Shown here in pieces: positions 1 through 8,850 of a DNA stretch of 17,159 nt. The translations under genes and the position numbers were made by a program. The stretch's first letter is position 1, and each line of letters begins with the position of its first letter. The notes beneath the pieces are model-generated. The model did not search any database. It saw nothing but the letters and a program-made list of their open reading frames with translations, and had not been told where the DNA came from. The stretch comes from Solirubrobacteraceae bacterium (lineage in GTDB: Bacteria > Actinomycetota > Thermoleophilia > Solirubrobacterales > Solirubrobacteraceae): the NCBI GenBank assembly GCA_025928415.1, contig JAICJK010000007.1, forward strand, positions 1-17,159. The letters run 5' to 3'.

Positions 1-72
1 GACCCCGGCGCCGACCCGGAGCTGCGCAACCTCGCCCCGCACGCGACCCTTGCGCCGCTGCTGGCGCCCTGA
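1..72 (+). CDS. C-terminal end of an unidentified gene (cut by window edge)
   Basis: An open frame runs in from the left edge for 23 codons and ends with TGA at 70-72. The peptide is Pro/Ala/Leu rich and ends ATLAPLLAP. That is too little to assign a family. It converges with the acyltransferase gene, whose stop is at 113-115, across a 40-nt, almost purely G/C spacer that could fold but shows no clean perfect stem. Coding is inferred from the frame reaching a stop just before the next gene; it could also be a chance open frame in GC-rich DNA. Confidence 0.4.
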   Translation, partial: DPGADPELRNLAPHATLAPLLAP

Positions 73-112
73 CGGCGGCCTGCGGCGCGGCGGCCCGCGG
101 CGCCGGCGGCGG

Positions 113-805
113 TCACTCCCAGCGCAGCGTCCGCGGGGTCGGGCGCATGCGCAGCACCCGCGCGGGCACGCCGGCGACCACCGCGTTGGACGGCACGTCG
201 CGCGTCACCACGGCGTGCGTCCCGACCACCGCGTTGTCGCCGACCGTCACCCCCCGCAGGAAGCAGGCGTGGTAGCCGACCCAGCAGTTGTGGCCCACCC
301 GCACGTCGCGCTTGTAGATGCCCTGCTCGCGCACGGGGCGCTCGACCTCGGTCACCCCGTGGTCGAAGTCGATCAGCATCACGCGGTCGGCCAGGATGCA
401 CTCGCGGCCGATCGAGATGTGCTGGAACGCGGAGATCGTGCACTCCTGGCCGAGGACGCTCTTGGCGCCGATGCGGACCTCGCCCTCGTGGCAGCGCACC
501 TTCGTCCCGTGGCCGAGCCACGACCAGCGCCCGAGGTGCACCACGGCGCCGGGGCCGATCTCGAAGCGCACGCCGGGACACACGAAGGCCAGCCCGTCGG
601 TCTGCAGCCGCCCGCGGAAGCGGAGCTTCAGCCAGGCCAGGCGCAGCGCCAGGCGCGCGTACTCGAGGTTGAGCATCCCGTTCGCGCGCAGGAAGCGCAG
701 GAGCACGAGCGGGCCTCCGCGGCGCGGCGCGGGCTCCCCGCGGGCCACGACGGCGGTCTCGGTGCGGGGCTCCTCGACGGCGGTGGGCGACAGGACGGGC
801 TCCAC
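113..805 (-). CDS. Hexapeptide-repeat (left-handed beta-helix) acyltransferase, WcaF/maltose O-acetyltransferase-like
   Basis: Predicted cytoplasmic acyl- or acetyl-CoA-dependent O-acyltransferase of the trimeric left-handed beta-helix class, probably modifying a sugar or polysaccharide precursor; the substrate is unknown. The C-terminal 150 residues carry imperfect hexapeptide repeats (GAVVHLGRWSWLG, VRIGAKSVLG, ISIGRECILA, VRVGHNCWVG, VTVGDNAVVG, AVVTRDV) and the closing VAGVPARVLR typical of the family. DFDHG supplies the usual catalytic His. Start choice: GTG at 805 gives 230 aa and lies 7 nt behind a minus-strand -10 box TACCCT (818 to 813), consistent with a leaderless message. An internal ATG at 676 (187 aa, MLNLEYARL) would keep the whole conserved domain and is the alternative. 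The gene diverges from the MeaB-like GTPase. Confidence 0.85.
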   Translation of the reverse strand: MEPVLSPTAVEEPRTETAVVARGEPAPRRGGPLVLLRFLRANGMLNLEYARLALRLAWLKLRFRGRLQTDGLAFVCPGVRFEIGPGAVVHLGRWSWLGHGTKVRCHEGEVRIGAKSVLGQECTISAFQHISIGRECILADRVMLIDFDHGVTEVERPVREQGIYKRDVRVGHNCWVGYHACFLRGVTVGDNAVVGTHAVVTRDVPSNAVVAGVPARVLRMRPTPRTLRWE

Positions 806-812
806 GAGACCA

Positions 813-822
813 AGGGTAATGT
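813..822. promoter_or_regulatory. Overlapping divergent -10 elements (acyltransferase / MeaB-like GTPase)
   Basis: The 10-bp core AGGGTAATGT holds TAATGT on the plus strand (817-822), 10 nt before ATG 833, and TACCCT on the minus strand (818 to 813), 7 nt before GTG 805. Both fit TANNNT at leaderless spacing and share the central TA. No convincing -35 box is seen in either direction. Promoter function is inferred. Confidence 0.6.
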
Positions 823-832
823 GCCGGGCCTC

Positions 833-1789
833 ATGGGCCCCGCCTCGACGCAAGACTCGCTCGCCGAACGGCTGCTCGCCGGGGACAAGCGGGCGCTGGC
901 GCGGGCGATCACGCTCGTGGAGTCCGACGACCCCGCGGGCTGGGAGCTCGTGCGCGAGGTCTTCCCGCACACCGGCCGCGCCGCGATCGTCGGGCTGACC
1001 GGGGCGCCCGGCTCGGGGAAGTCGACGCTCATCGGCGCGCTGACCAAGCTGCGGCGCGCGCAGGGGCGCGAGGTCGCCGTCCTGTCGATCGACCCGTCCT
1101 CGCCGTTCACGCACGGCGCCCTGCTCGGCGACCGCATCCGCCTGACCGACCACTTCCTCGACCCCGGGGTCTTCATCCGCTCGATGGCCAACCGCGGCGC
1201 GCTCGGCGGGCTGTCGGAGGCCGCGCTGCAGGCCGCGCTGCTCATGGACGCCGCGGGCAAGCAGGACGTCTGGCTGGAGACGGTGGGCGTCGGGCAGGCC
1301 GAGATCGACGTCATCGACCACGCCGACACGGTCGTGCTCGTCCTCATGCCGGGCTCGGGCGACTCGATCCAGGCGCTCAAGGCGGGGATCATGGAGATCC
1401 CGGACATCATCGTGGTCAACAAGGCCGACCATCCGCTGACCGACACGATGATCCGCGAGATCCGCGGCGTCCTGAGCCTCGCGCCCCAGCGCGGCTGGCG
1501 CGTGCCGATCGTCAAGACCGAGGCCCTGCGCGGGGAGGGCGTCGAGGAGCTGATCGGCAAGCTCGACGAGCACCGCGCGTTCATCGAGGCCGAGGGGACG
1601 CTGAGCGAGCGCCGCCGCCGCAACCTGGAGGCCGAGGTCCTGGCGATCTGCACCGCGCGGCTGCGCCGCGACCTCGAGGCGCGCCTGGCCGACGACGCGT
1701 CGTTCGCCGGGCTGCTGGACGAGGTCGTCGCCCGGCGGCTGGACCCGGCCAGCGCGGCGACGCGGATCCTCGAGCGGTTCGAGTCCTAG
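833..1789 (+). CDS. meaB: MeaB/ArgK-family GTPase, chaperone of a B12-dependent acyl-CoA mutase
   Basis: P-loop GTPase of 318 aa, the usual length for the MeaB/ArgK (MMAA) family. These proteins gate adenosylcobalamin loading of methylmalonyl-CoA or isobutyryl-CoA mutase and protect it from inactivation. Visible motifs: Walker A GAPGSGKS at residues 57-64, SIDPSS at 85-90, LLGDR at 98-101, switch motif ETVGVGQ at 149-155, and the guanine-specificity motif NKAD at 196-199. ATG 833 is chosen because it lies 10 nt after TAATGT and leaves about 50 residues before the P loop, as in homologues; GTG 821 would overlap the promoter box. The mutase it presumably serves begins about 5 kb downstream (6760), past two minus-strand genes. 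Since that mutase looks like isobutyryl-CoA mutase, this may be an ICM-dedicated homologue (MeaI-like) rather than MeaB proper. Confidence 0.93.
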   Translation: MGPASTQDSLAERLLAGDKRALARAITLVESDDPAGWELVREVFPHTGRAAIVGLTGAPGSGKSTLIGALTKLRRAQGREVAVLSIDPSSPFTHGALLGDRIRLTDHFLDPGVFIRSMANRGALGGLSEAALQAALLMDAAGKQDVWLETVGVGQAEIDVIDHADTVVLVLMPGSGDSIQALKAGIMEIPDIIVVNKADHPLTDTMIREIRGVLSLAPQRGWRVPIVKTEALRGEGVEELIGKLDEHRAFIEAEGTLSERRRRNLEAEVLAICTARLRRDLEARLADDASFAGLLDEVVARRLDPASAATRILERFES

Positions 1790-3168
1790 AGCCCGCGCGG
1801 GCCGCCCTCGCGCAGGCGCCGGACGCGCAGCACGCCGCCCGCGGCCAGCGCCACGACCACCGCGCCCGCGAGCACGAGCGCGGCGACCTCGCCGGGCCCG
1901 CTGTCGCCGAAGCGCGGCAGCACGTCCTGGGCCCCGCCCCAGGGCAGGGTGCCCGTCGCGGGCAGCACGCCGGCGTCCGGGTCCAGCCGCGCGGCGAGCA
2001 GCAGCCAGACCGCGGCCGCGAGCGTGAGCGCGCCGAGGACCGCGCCCGTGCGCCGCGCGTGGCGCAGCCCCCAGGCCACGAGCGCGACCGTGCAGGGCAG
2101 CACGGCCACGAGGTCCGGGACGACGAGCCACGGGCCGTGCAGGACCGGGCGCGCGAGCGCGGCGGCGGCCAGCCCCGCCGCCCCCACGAGGCCGAGCAGC
2201 GTGGCGACGACCTCGACGTGGATCTGCTCGGCGAGCGCCACCGCCAGGCGGTCGCGGATCGAGCGCCACAGCAGCCACGCCCCCGCGAAGGCCAGCGCGA
2301 GGATCGGCGCCCAGCGCAGCAGCCCGGCGTCCTGGTCGACCAGGACGCCGAGCAGCCGCGGGATGCGGGCCAGCACGTCCCCCGCCCGCGCCGGGCGGTG
2401 CGCGCCGAGCAGATCGCCGTCGGAGGGCAGCAGCGTGCCGTAGAGGCGGTCGTTGACGGTGATGAACAGCACGCCCGAGAACAGGACGATCTCCAGCGCC
2501 ACGAACCCCGACAGGCCGCGCTGGCGGCGGCGCAGCCAGCGGGCGAGCGCCAGGGCGACGACCGCCGCGGGGAGGAACAGCCGGACCGCCAGCCAGGGCG
2601 CCAGCGCCAGGAGCAGCGCGCATCCGGTGCTCCAGCGGCTCAGGGGCCGCTCGCGCACGCGCAGCGCCAGCAGCGCCGCGCCGGCCAGCAGCGCGGCGGC
2701 CGACGCCTCGGGCGCCACGACCGTCGAGGCGACGAGCGCCGGCGGCGAGAGGCCGGTCAGCAGCGCCGCCCGGGTCGCCCACGGCTCGGGGACGACCCGG
2801 CGCGCCAGGGCCGCACCCAGCACGAAGGCCAGGGCGAGCAGCGCCGCGCCCTGCAGCTCGACGGCGGTCGCGCCGCCGAGCGCGTAGGCGGGCGCGGCGA
2901 GGACGACGTAGCCGAGGCCCTGCGGCTCGACGATGCGCCCGTGCGACACGGGCACCGCCGGGTGCAGCGGCCGGTCGGAGAACGACCGCCAGGTCCGCTC
3001 GCGGTACTGGTCGGTGAGGTCGACGTCGCCGTCGTCGGCCAGCGACGCGATCGTCAGCAGGCGGTGCGCCTCGGCGAGCGAGCGCTCGTGTCCCGGCTCG
3101 GCCCGCAGCCCCAGGGTGGCCGCGTAGGCGCCGGCGAGGACGAGCCACAGGACGAGTGCGCGCCGCAC
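1786..3168 (-). CDS. Polytopic membrane protein, GT-C/GT39-like glycosyltransferase relative
   Basis: 460 aa, with an N-terminal membrane anchor (ALVLWLVLAGAYAATLGL), then a long extracytoplasmic loop (about residues 22-85), then roughly ten hydrophobic segments rich in Ala/Leu. The loop has AHRLLTIASLADDGDVDLTD, which resembles the first loop of ArnT/PMT-type GT-C transferases (DEPHYL...SL..DGD.DL). However, the usual Asp-Glu pair is replaced by Ala-Glu (AEAH), so catalysis is doubtful. The family call is from pattern only. The start is GTG 3168, 10 nt after the aminopeptidase stop, so the two are probably one transcript. The stop (minus-strand TAG, 1788 to 1786) overlaps the stop of the converging GTPase gene within the palindrome CTAG. 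Alternative: a lineage-specific membrane protein of unknown role. Confidence 0.75.
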   Translation of the reverse strand: MRRALVLWLVLAGAYAATLGLRAEPGHERSLAEAHRLLTIASLADDGDVDLTDQYRERTWRSFSDRPLHPAVPVSHGRIVEPQGLGYVVLAAPAYALGGATAVELQGAALLALAFVLGAALARRVVPEPWATRAALLTGLSPPALVASTVVAPEASAAALLAGAALLALRVRERPLSRWSTGCALLLALAPWLAVRLFLPAAVVALALARWLRRRQRGLSGFVALEIVLFSGVLFITVNDRLYGTLLPSDGDLLGAHRPARAGDVLARIPRLLGVLVDQDAGLLRWAPILALAFAGAWLLWRSIRDRLAVALAEQIHVEVVATLLGLVGAAGLAAAALARPVLHGPWLVVPDLVAVLPCTVALVAWGLRHARRTGAVLGALTLAAAVWLLLAARLDPDAGVLPATGTLPWGGAQDVLPRFGDSGPGEVAALVLAGAVVVALAAGGVLRVRRLREGGPRGL

Positions 3169-3178
3169 CGGCGTGCGC

Positions 3179-4618
3179 TCAGGCGCCCGCGTGCGCCCGC
3201 GCCAGCTCCACCAGCAGGCGCACCCCGAAGCCGGTGCCCGCCTTCGGCGCCCACGGGCGCCCCGCGTCGTAGGCGACCCCCGCGATGTCCAGGTGCGCCC
3301 ACGGCACCGCGCCGGCGAAGCGGTGCAGGAACTCGGCGCCCATGATGGGGTGGGCCTTGCGCGACTCGGGCGAGTTGACGATCTCCGCGTAGCGGCCGGC
3401 GATCTGCTCGGCGTAGTCGGGATCGAGGGGCAGCCGCCACAGGCGCTCGTGGGTCGCCTCGCCGGCGGCGAGCACCGTGGCTGCCCACGCCTCGTCGTTG
3501 GCGAACGCGCCGGCGTAGACCGTCCCGAGCGCGGTCACGACGCCCCCGGTCAGCGTCGCGAGGTCGACCAGCCGCTCCGCGCCGAGGTCGATCGCGTGGG
3601 CCAGGCAGTCGCACAGGACCAGGCGGCCCTCGGCGTCGGTGTTGTTGACCTCGATCGTGACCCCGGCCATCGCGGTGACGATGTCCCCGGGCTTGACCGC
3701 GCTGGGGCCGATCGTGTTCTCGGTGGCGCCGATGACCGCCACGAGGCGGACCGGCAGCGCCAGCTCGGCGATCGCGGCGACCGCGCCGAGCACGGCGGCG
3801 CCGCCGGACATGTCGAACTTCATCTTGTCCATCGACGCGGCGGGCTTGATCGACAGCCCGCCGGTGTCGTGGGTGACGGCCTTGCCGACGAGCCCGAGGA
3901 CCGGCGAGCCCTCCGGCGCCTGCGGCCCGTCGTAGCGGGCGACGATCAACGCGGGCGGGACGTCGGAGCCCTGGGCCACGGCGGCGAACGCGCCCATCCG
4001 CAGCTCGGCGAGCCGCTCGGGCCCGCCCACCTGCACGCCGACGCCGAGCGGCTCGAGGACCGCCTGCGCGCGCTCGCCGAGCGCCGCCGGGGTCAGGTCG
4101 TTGGCCGGGGTGTCCTGCAGCTCGCGGGCGAGGTTGACCGCGCGGGCGACGACCGCGGCGCCGTCCACCGCCGCCGACCGGTCCTCGTGGTCGCTGACCA
4201 AGAGCTCACGCAGCGCGGGCTCCTCGGCGTCGGGCCGGTAGCGCGTGAAGGCGTAGGCGGCCAGCAGCGTGCCCTCCACGAAGGCCCCGGCGGCGCGGTC
4301 GTCGAGGCGGTGCGGCAGCTCCCAGCACAGCGCCCGCGCGCCCAGCTCCTTGGCCCGCGCGTGCACGGCGGTCGCGGCCACGCGGGCCCGCTCCGGCGTG
4401 AAGTCGTCCCGCGCGCCGAGGCCCGCGAGGATCCAGCGCCTGCCGGCCGCATGGGTGACCGCCAGGTGCCGGAAGGCCGTCTTCGCCTCGCCCGCCTCCA
4501 GCAGCGCGCCCAGCGCGCCGCCGACGTCGTGAGGCACGCCCTTGCCGTCGAAGACCCCGACCGCGACGGTGTCCGCGGGGGTGTCGACCGGGGCGTTCGT
4601 GGTGGCGCGGACGAGCAC
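3179..4618 (-). CDS. pepA: Leucyl aminopeptidase, peptidase family M17
   Basis: Cytoplasmic di-metal aminopeptidase that releases N-terminal residues from peptides; 479 aa from the chosen start. The C-terminal catalytic domain keeps the whole M17 set: VGK (Lys246) and THD (Asp251), the catalytic lysine in SIKP (Lys258), Asp269 in KFDMSGG, and the signature NTDAEGR (Asp328, Glu330, Arg332). The motif around the first ligands reads VTHDTGG instead of the common VTFDSGG. Start choice: GTG 4618 lies 11 nt behind a minus-strand TAGTGT (-10) and begins LVRATTNAPVDTPADTVAVG, which fits the family. GTG 4633, five codons upstream, lies inside that promoter box and is the alternative. The gene diverges from the thiolase and is followed by the membrane protein gene. 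Confidence 0.94.
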   Translation of the reverse strand: MLVRATTNAPVDTPADTVAVGVFDGKGVPHDVGGALGALLEAGEAKTAFRHLAVTHAAGRRWILAGLGARDDFTPERARVAATAVHARAKELGARALCWELPHRLDDRAAGAFVEGTLLAAYAFTRYRPDAEEPALRELLVSDHEDRSAAVDGAAVVARAVNLARELQDTPANDLTPAALGERAQAVLEPLGVGVQVGGPERLAELRMGAFAAVAQGSDVPPALIVARYDGPQAPEGSPVLGLVGKAVTHDTGGLSIKPAASMDKMKFDMSGGAAVLGAVAAIAELALPVRLVAVIGATENTIGPSAVKPGDIVTAMAGVTIEVNNTDAEGRLVLCDCLAHAIDLGAERLVDLATLTGGVVTALGTVYAGAFANDEAWAATVLAAGEATHERLWRLPLDPDYAEQIAGRYAEIVNSPESRKAHPIMGAEFLHRFAGAVPWAHLDIAGVAYDAGRPWAPKAGTGFGVRLLVELARAHAGA

Positions 4619-4622
4619 GAGC

Positions 4623-4645
4623 GGCCGAGACACTACCCTTCGGCC
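4623..4645. promoter_or_regulatory. Divergent promoter core inside an inverted repeat (pepA / thiolase)
   Basis: ACACTACCCT at 4630-4639 contains plus-strand TACCCT (4634-4639) and minus-strand TAGTGT (4635 to 4630), again overlapping by TA. It is flanked by the inverted repeat GGCCGA (4623-4628) and TCGGCC (4640-4645), placed where an operator or extended hairpin would cover both -10 boxes. The plus-strand transcript would start near 4646 with a leader of about 35 nt. A weak ribosome site GGAGAGG (4664-4670) lies 10 nt before ATG 4681. Function is inferred. Confidence 0.55.
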
Positions 4646-4680
4646 CCCACGTCACGGAGAACCGGAGAGGCCACGCACAG

Positions 4681-5856
4681 ATGCCCAAGACCGTCATCCT
4701 CGGCAGCGCACGCACCCCGATCGGCAAGCTCGGCGGCGGGCTGTCGACCCTGAAGGCCACCGAGCTCGGCGGCATCGCCATCAAGGCAGCGCTCGAGCGT
4801 GCGGCCGTCGAGCCCGAGCAGGTCGACCACGTGGTCATGGGCCAGGTCCTGCAGGCCGGCCAGGGGCAGATCCCCTCCCGGCAGGCGCAGATCCAGGCGG
4901 GCATCCCCAAGGAGGTCTCGTCGGAGACCGTGAACAAGGTCTGCGCCTCGGGCATCCGCGCCGCCGTGATCCTCGACCAGGCGATCCGCGCCGGGGACGT
5001 CGAGATCGGCGTGGGCGGCGGCATGGAGTCGATGTCGGGCGCGCCCTACCTGCTGCCCCAGGCGCGCTTCGGCTACCGCATGGGCGATGCGAAGGCGCTC
5101 GACGCGATGGTCCACGACGGGCTGACCAACCCGTTCAGCGGCCGCCAGATGTTCGACGAGGCCACGGAGATCGGCGACGAGCTCGAGCTCACGCGCCCGG
5201 ACCTCGACCGCTGGGCGCTGCGCTCCCACGAGCGCGCGCTGGCCGCCATCGACGACGGGCGGATGGCCGACGAGATCGTCTCCGTCACCGTGAAGTCCCG
5301 GAAGGGCGACACCGAGGTCGAGGTCGACGAGGGCCCGCGCCGCGGCTCGTCGCTGGAGGCGCTGGCCAAGCTGCCGGGGCTGGTGGGCAAGGAGGGCTCG
5401 CACACCGCGGGCAACTCCCCGGGCGTCAACGACGGCGGCGGCGCGCTGGTGCTGTCCTCCGACGACTGGGCGCAGGCCAACGGCAAGGAGGTCCTCGCCG
5501 AGATCGTCGCCCACGCCCAGACCGCCAACGACTACGCCTACCTGGCCACGACGCCGGCCAGCGCGGCGAAGAAGGCGCTGCAGAAGGCGGGCCTGAGCAC
5601 CGACGACATCGACCTGTGGGAGATCAACGAGGCCTTCGCCTCGGTCACCCTGAACTCGATCCGCCTGCTGGGCATCGACGAGGACAAGGTCAACGTCAAC
5701 GGCGGCGCGGTCGCGCTCGGCCACCCGATCGGCGCCTCGGGCGCCCGGATCCTCGGCGCGCTCGTCCACGAGCTGCGACGGCGCGGCGGCGGCTACGGCT
5801 GCGCGGCGATCTGCTCGGGCGGCGGCCAGGGCGACGCCGTCATCCTGAAGGTCTGA
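4681..5856 (+). CDS. Acetyl-CoA acetyltransferase (thiolase)
   Basis: 391-aa thiolase, the normal length. It catalyses reversible cleavage of acetoacetyl-CoA (or a longer 3-ketoacyl-CoA) with CoA. All catalytic residues are present and fall at the positions known from Zoogloea thiolase: nucleophile Cys88 in KVCASGIRA, His348 in GGAVALGHPIGASGAR, and Cys378 in CSGGGQGD. NEAFA lies in the expected place. ATG 4681 starts the canonical MPKTVILGSARTPIGK. The biosynthetic-type C-terminus and length favour AtoB/PhaA-like acetyl-CoA acetyltransferase over FadA, but chain-length preference cannot be read from sequence. Nearby isobutyryl-CoA mutase and ETF genes suggest it closes butyryl-CoA oxidation to acetyl-CoA. 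The HAD phosphatase gene follows at once, probably in the same transcript. Confidence 0.96.
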   Translation: MPKTVILGSARTPIGKLGGGLSTLKATELGGIAIKAALERAAVEPEQVDHVVMGQVLQAGQGQIPSRQAQIQAGIPKEVSSETVNKVCASGIRAAVILDQAIRAGDVEIGVGGGMESMSGAPYLLPQARFGYRMGDAKALDAMVHDGLTNPFSGRQMFDEATEIGDELELTRPDLDRWALRSHERALAAIDDGRMADEIVSVTVKSRKGDTEVEVDEGPRRGSSLEALAKLPGLVGKEGSHTAGNSPGVNDGGGALVLSSDDWAQANGKEVLAEIVAHAQTANDYAYLATTPASAAKKALQKAGLSTDDIDLWEINEAFASVTLNSIRLLGIDEDKVNVNGGAVALGHPIGASGARILGALVHELRRRGGGYGCAAICSGGGQGDAVILKV

Positions 5857-5870
5857 GCGAGGGCCGCCCG

Positions 5871-6731
5871 CTGGCCGCCGAGCACCCGGTCACCCCGGAG
5901 CAGGAGGCTCGCGCGGTCGGCGCCCGCACCGAGCCGCGCGGCGCCGCCACCGACCCGCGCGGCGCCGGCACCGAGCCGCGCGGCGCCGCGTTCTTCGACC
6001 TCGACCGCACGCTGATGGCGGGCTCGTCGGGCTTCTACTGGGCGCGGGCGGGCTTCGCGTCCGGGCTGATCAGCCGCCGCCGGATGGCGGGGTACGCGTG
6101 GCAGAACGTGCAGTTCCGCCTGCGCGGGTCGACCGACGACGCGACCGACCGCGTGCGCCGCGAGGTCGGCGAGATGATCGCGGGCAAGCGGGTGCTGGAC
6201 TTCCAGCGCATGGCCCCGAAGGTCCTCGCGGGCGTGCTGCCGCGCATCTACCCGCAGATGCTCGAGGTCGCCTACGCCCACCAGGATGCGGGCCGTCCCG
6301 TCTACATCTGCACCGCGGCCTCGCAGGAGATGGCCGAGCTGCTGGCCCACGTGCTGGCCTTCGACGGCGGGATCGGCGCGCGCTCCGAGGTCGTCGACGG
6401 GATCTACACGGGGCGCGCCGGCGGGCCGTTCACCTACCGCGAGGGCAAGGCCCAGGCGATCCGCGAGCTCGCCGCCGCCGAGGGCCTCGACCTCGCCGCG
6501 AGCTGGGCCTACTCGGACTCGGAGTCCGACCTGCCGATGATGCGCGCGGTCGGCCGCCCGGTCGCCGTCAACCCCGACGGCCCGCTGCTCAAGGTCGCCC
6601 GCGAGGAGGACTGGGAGATCCTGCGCTTCGATCGCCTCGGCCGCCGGCTGAAGGCGCTCGCCGCATTCGGCGCGGCGGCGCTCGTCGGGACCGCGGGGCG
6701 CAGCGTCGCGACGCGGACACGGGCGCGCTGA
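5871..6731 (+). CDS. HAD-superfamily subfamily IB phosphatase (SerB/CicA-like), non-canonical start
   Basis: Predicted cytoplasmic phosphomonoesterase; substrate unknown. HAD motifs appear in order: motif I FFDLDRTL (Asp43, Asp45), motif II YICTAAS, a lysine in REGKAQAI, and motif IV YSDSESDLPMM. This matches the HAD-IB hydrolase group related to phosphoserine phosphatase. No in-frame ATG, GTG or TTG lies between the thiolase stop and motif I; the first ATG (6015) would delete the catalytic aspartates. The start used here is CTG 5871, 7 nt after GAGGG (5859-5863), giving 286 aa. A perfect AGGAGG (5902-5907) sits 8 nt before GTC 5916, another unorthodox candidate. The N-terminus has three tandem copies of T(E/D)PRGA(A/G). 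The last 40 residues are basic and hydrophobic, possibly a membrane-associating tail. Confidence 0.85.
   Translation: MAAEHPVTPEQEARAVGARTEPRGAATDPRGAGTEPRGAAFFDLDRTLMAGSSGFYWARAGFASGLISRRRMAGYAWQNVQFRLRGSTDDATDRVRREVGEMIAGKRVLDFQRMAPKVLAGVLPRIYPQMLEVAYAHQDAGRPVYICTAASQEMAELLAHVLAFDGGIGARSEVVDGIYTGRAGGPFTYREGKAQAIRELAAAEGLDLAASWAYSDSESDLPMMRAVGRPVAVNPDGPLLKVAREEDWEILRFDRLGRRLKALAAFGAAALVGTAGRSVATRTRAR
5928..5990 (+). repeat. Three tandem 21-bp repeats in the N-terminus of the HAD gene
   Basis: Three back-to-back 21-bp units start at 5928, 5949 and 5970 (core ACCGAGCCGCGCGGCGCCG). They encode TEPRGAA, TDPRGAG and TEPRGAA. They stay in frame and end directly before the first residues of HAD motif I. 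The low divergence suggests recent duplication. Confidence 0.9.
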
Positions 6732-6745
6732 CCGCCGGTCGGCCG

Positions 6746-6751
6746 TACACT
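6746..6751 (+). promoter_or_regulatory. -10 box of mutase large-subunit gene (leaderless)
   Basis: TACACT lies 8 nt before ATG 6760. No ribosome-binding site is present, so the message is probably leaderless. A short palindrome, GACCG C CGGTC (6730-6740), sits 5 nt upstream of the box and could be an operator, though 5-bp GC-rich arms are weak evidence. Confidence 0.55.
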
Positions 6752-6759
6752 GCGCGCGG

Positions 6760-8417
<1,658 letters not shown>

Positions 8418-8418
<1 letters not shown>

Positions 8419-8744
8419 TGCGCAAGCTCGCAGTCCTGTCCATCGTCCCCGTCGCCGCCTGCATCGCACTGGCCGTCCCGGCCTCCGGCGCCTCGTCCTA
8501 TCGGGTCAAGATGGGCGACAACTTCTTCAAGCCCAAGACCGTCACGGTCAGGAAGAACACCACGGTCCGCTGGAAGTGGAAGACCAAGGCGCCGCACGAC
8601 GTCGTCGGGCGCGGCCCGGCGCACTTCACCTCCGGCTCGCCGAAGAACCACGGCAACTTCTCCGTGAAGCTGAGGCGCAAGGGCACCTACCGGATCGTGT
8701 GCGTCGTGCACCCGAAGATGAAGATGACGATCAGGGTCCGGTAG
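8418..8744 (+). CDS. Small secreted cupredoxin (plastocyanin/azurin-like copper protein)
   Basis: 108 aa with a Sec-type signal peptide ([25 protein letters not shown], cleavage about residue 25). The mature 83-residue domain is Lys/Arg rich and has the plastocyanin-like type 1 copper set: His60 (KAPHDVV), then Cys95, His98 and Met103 in the loop C-x2-H-x4-M, the same spacing as plastocyanin. [20 protein letters not shown] is the usual strand pattern before the first ligand. It probably carries electrons or binds copper outside the membrane. ATG 8418 shares one base with the mutase stop, so translation is likely coupled. A secreted copper protein between two subunits of a cytoplasmic B12 enzyme is unexpected, and no functional link is evident. 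Confidence 0.88.
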
Positions 8745-8834
8745 CCCGGACCCGCGTGCGGCCGGGGGGCGGGCGGGCCTGTTTCGACGGGCCGGCCACG
8801 CCCCGCCGGCACGGCCGTCCCGCGCGCTGCCAGG
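8745..8834. other. GC-rich intergenic spacer between cupredoxin and B12-subunit genes
   Basis: About 90 nt with several GGCC/GCCGG-type segments that could pair, for example GGCGGG near 8768 with CCCGCC near 8802, but no single clean stem-loop and no U tract. It may contain an imperfect terminator. I see no open frame worth calling. Confidence 0.3.
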
Positions 8835-8840
8835 TAGACT
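8835..8840 (+). promoter_or_regulatory. -10 box TAGACT of B12-subunit gene (leaderless)
   Basis: TAGACT lies 10 nt before ATG 8851 with no ribosome site between. The same hexamer precedes etfB (9365) and prfA (15246). The small mutase subunit may therefore have its own transcript, separate from the large subunit. Confidence 0.6.
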
Positions 8841-8850
8841 CGCGCGCCTC

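Noticed and set aside
113..3148. A single minus-strand open frame of about 1011 codons running through the acyltransferase and antisense to the GTPase gene
   Set aside because: Only the last 230 residues look like a protein family; the rest is Arg/Ala/Pro-rich shadow sequence of meaB and of the membrane protein gene in another frame.
4542..6731. A 729-codon frame joining sequence antisense to pepA, out-of-frame thiolase sequence and the HAD phosphatase
   Set aside because: Only the part after about 5871 has family features; the upstream part is an alternative frame of the clearly real thiolase.
6730..6740. GACCG C CGGTC palindrome before the mutase promoter as a firm operator
   Set aside because: Arms are only 5 bp and G/C-rich, so chance occurrence is likely; mentioned only in the promoter entry.
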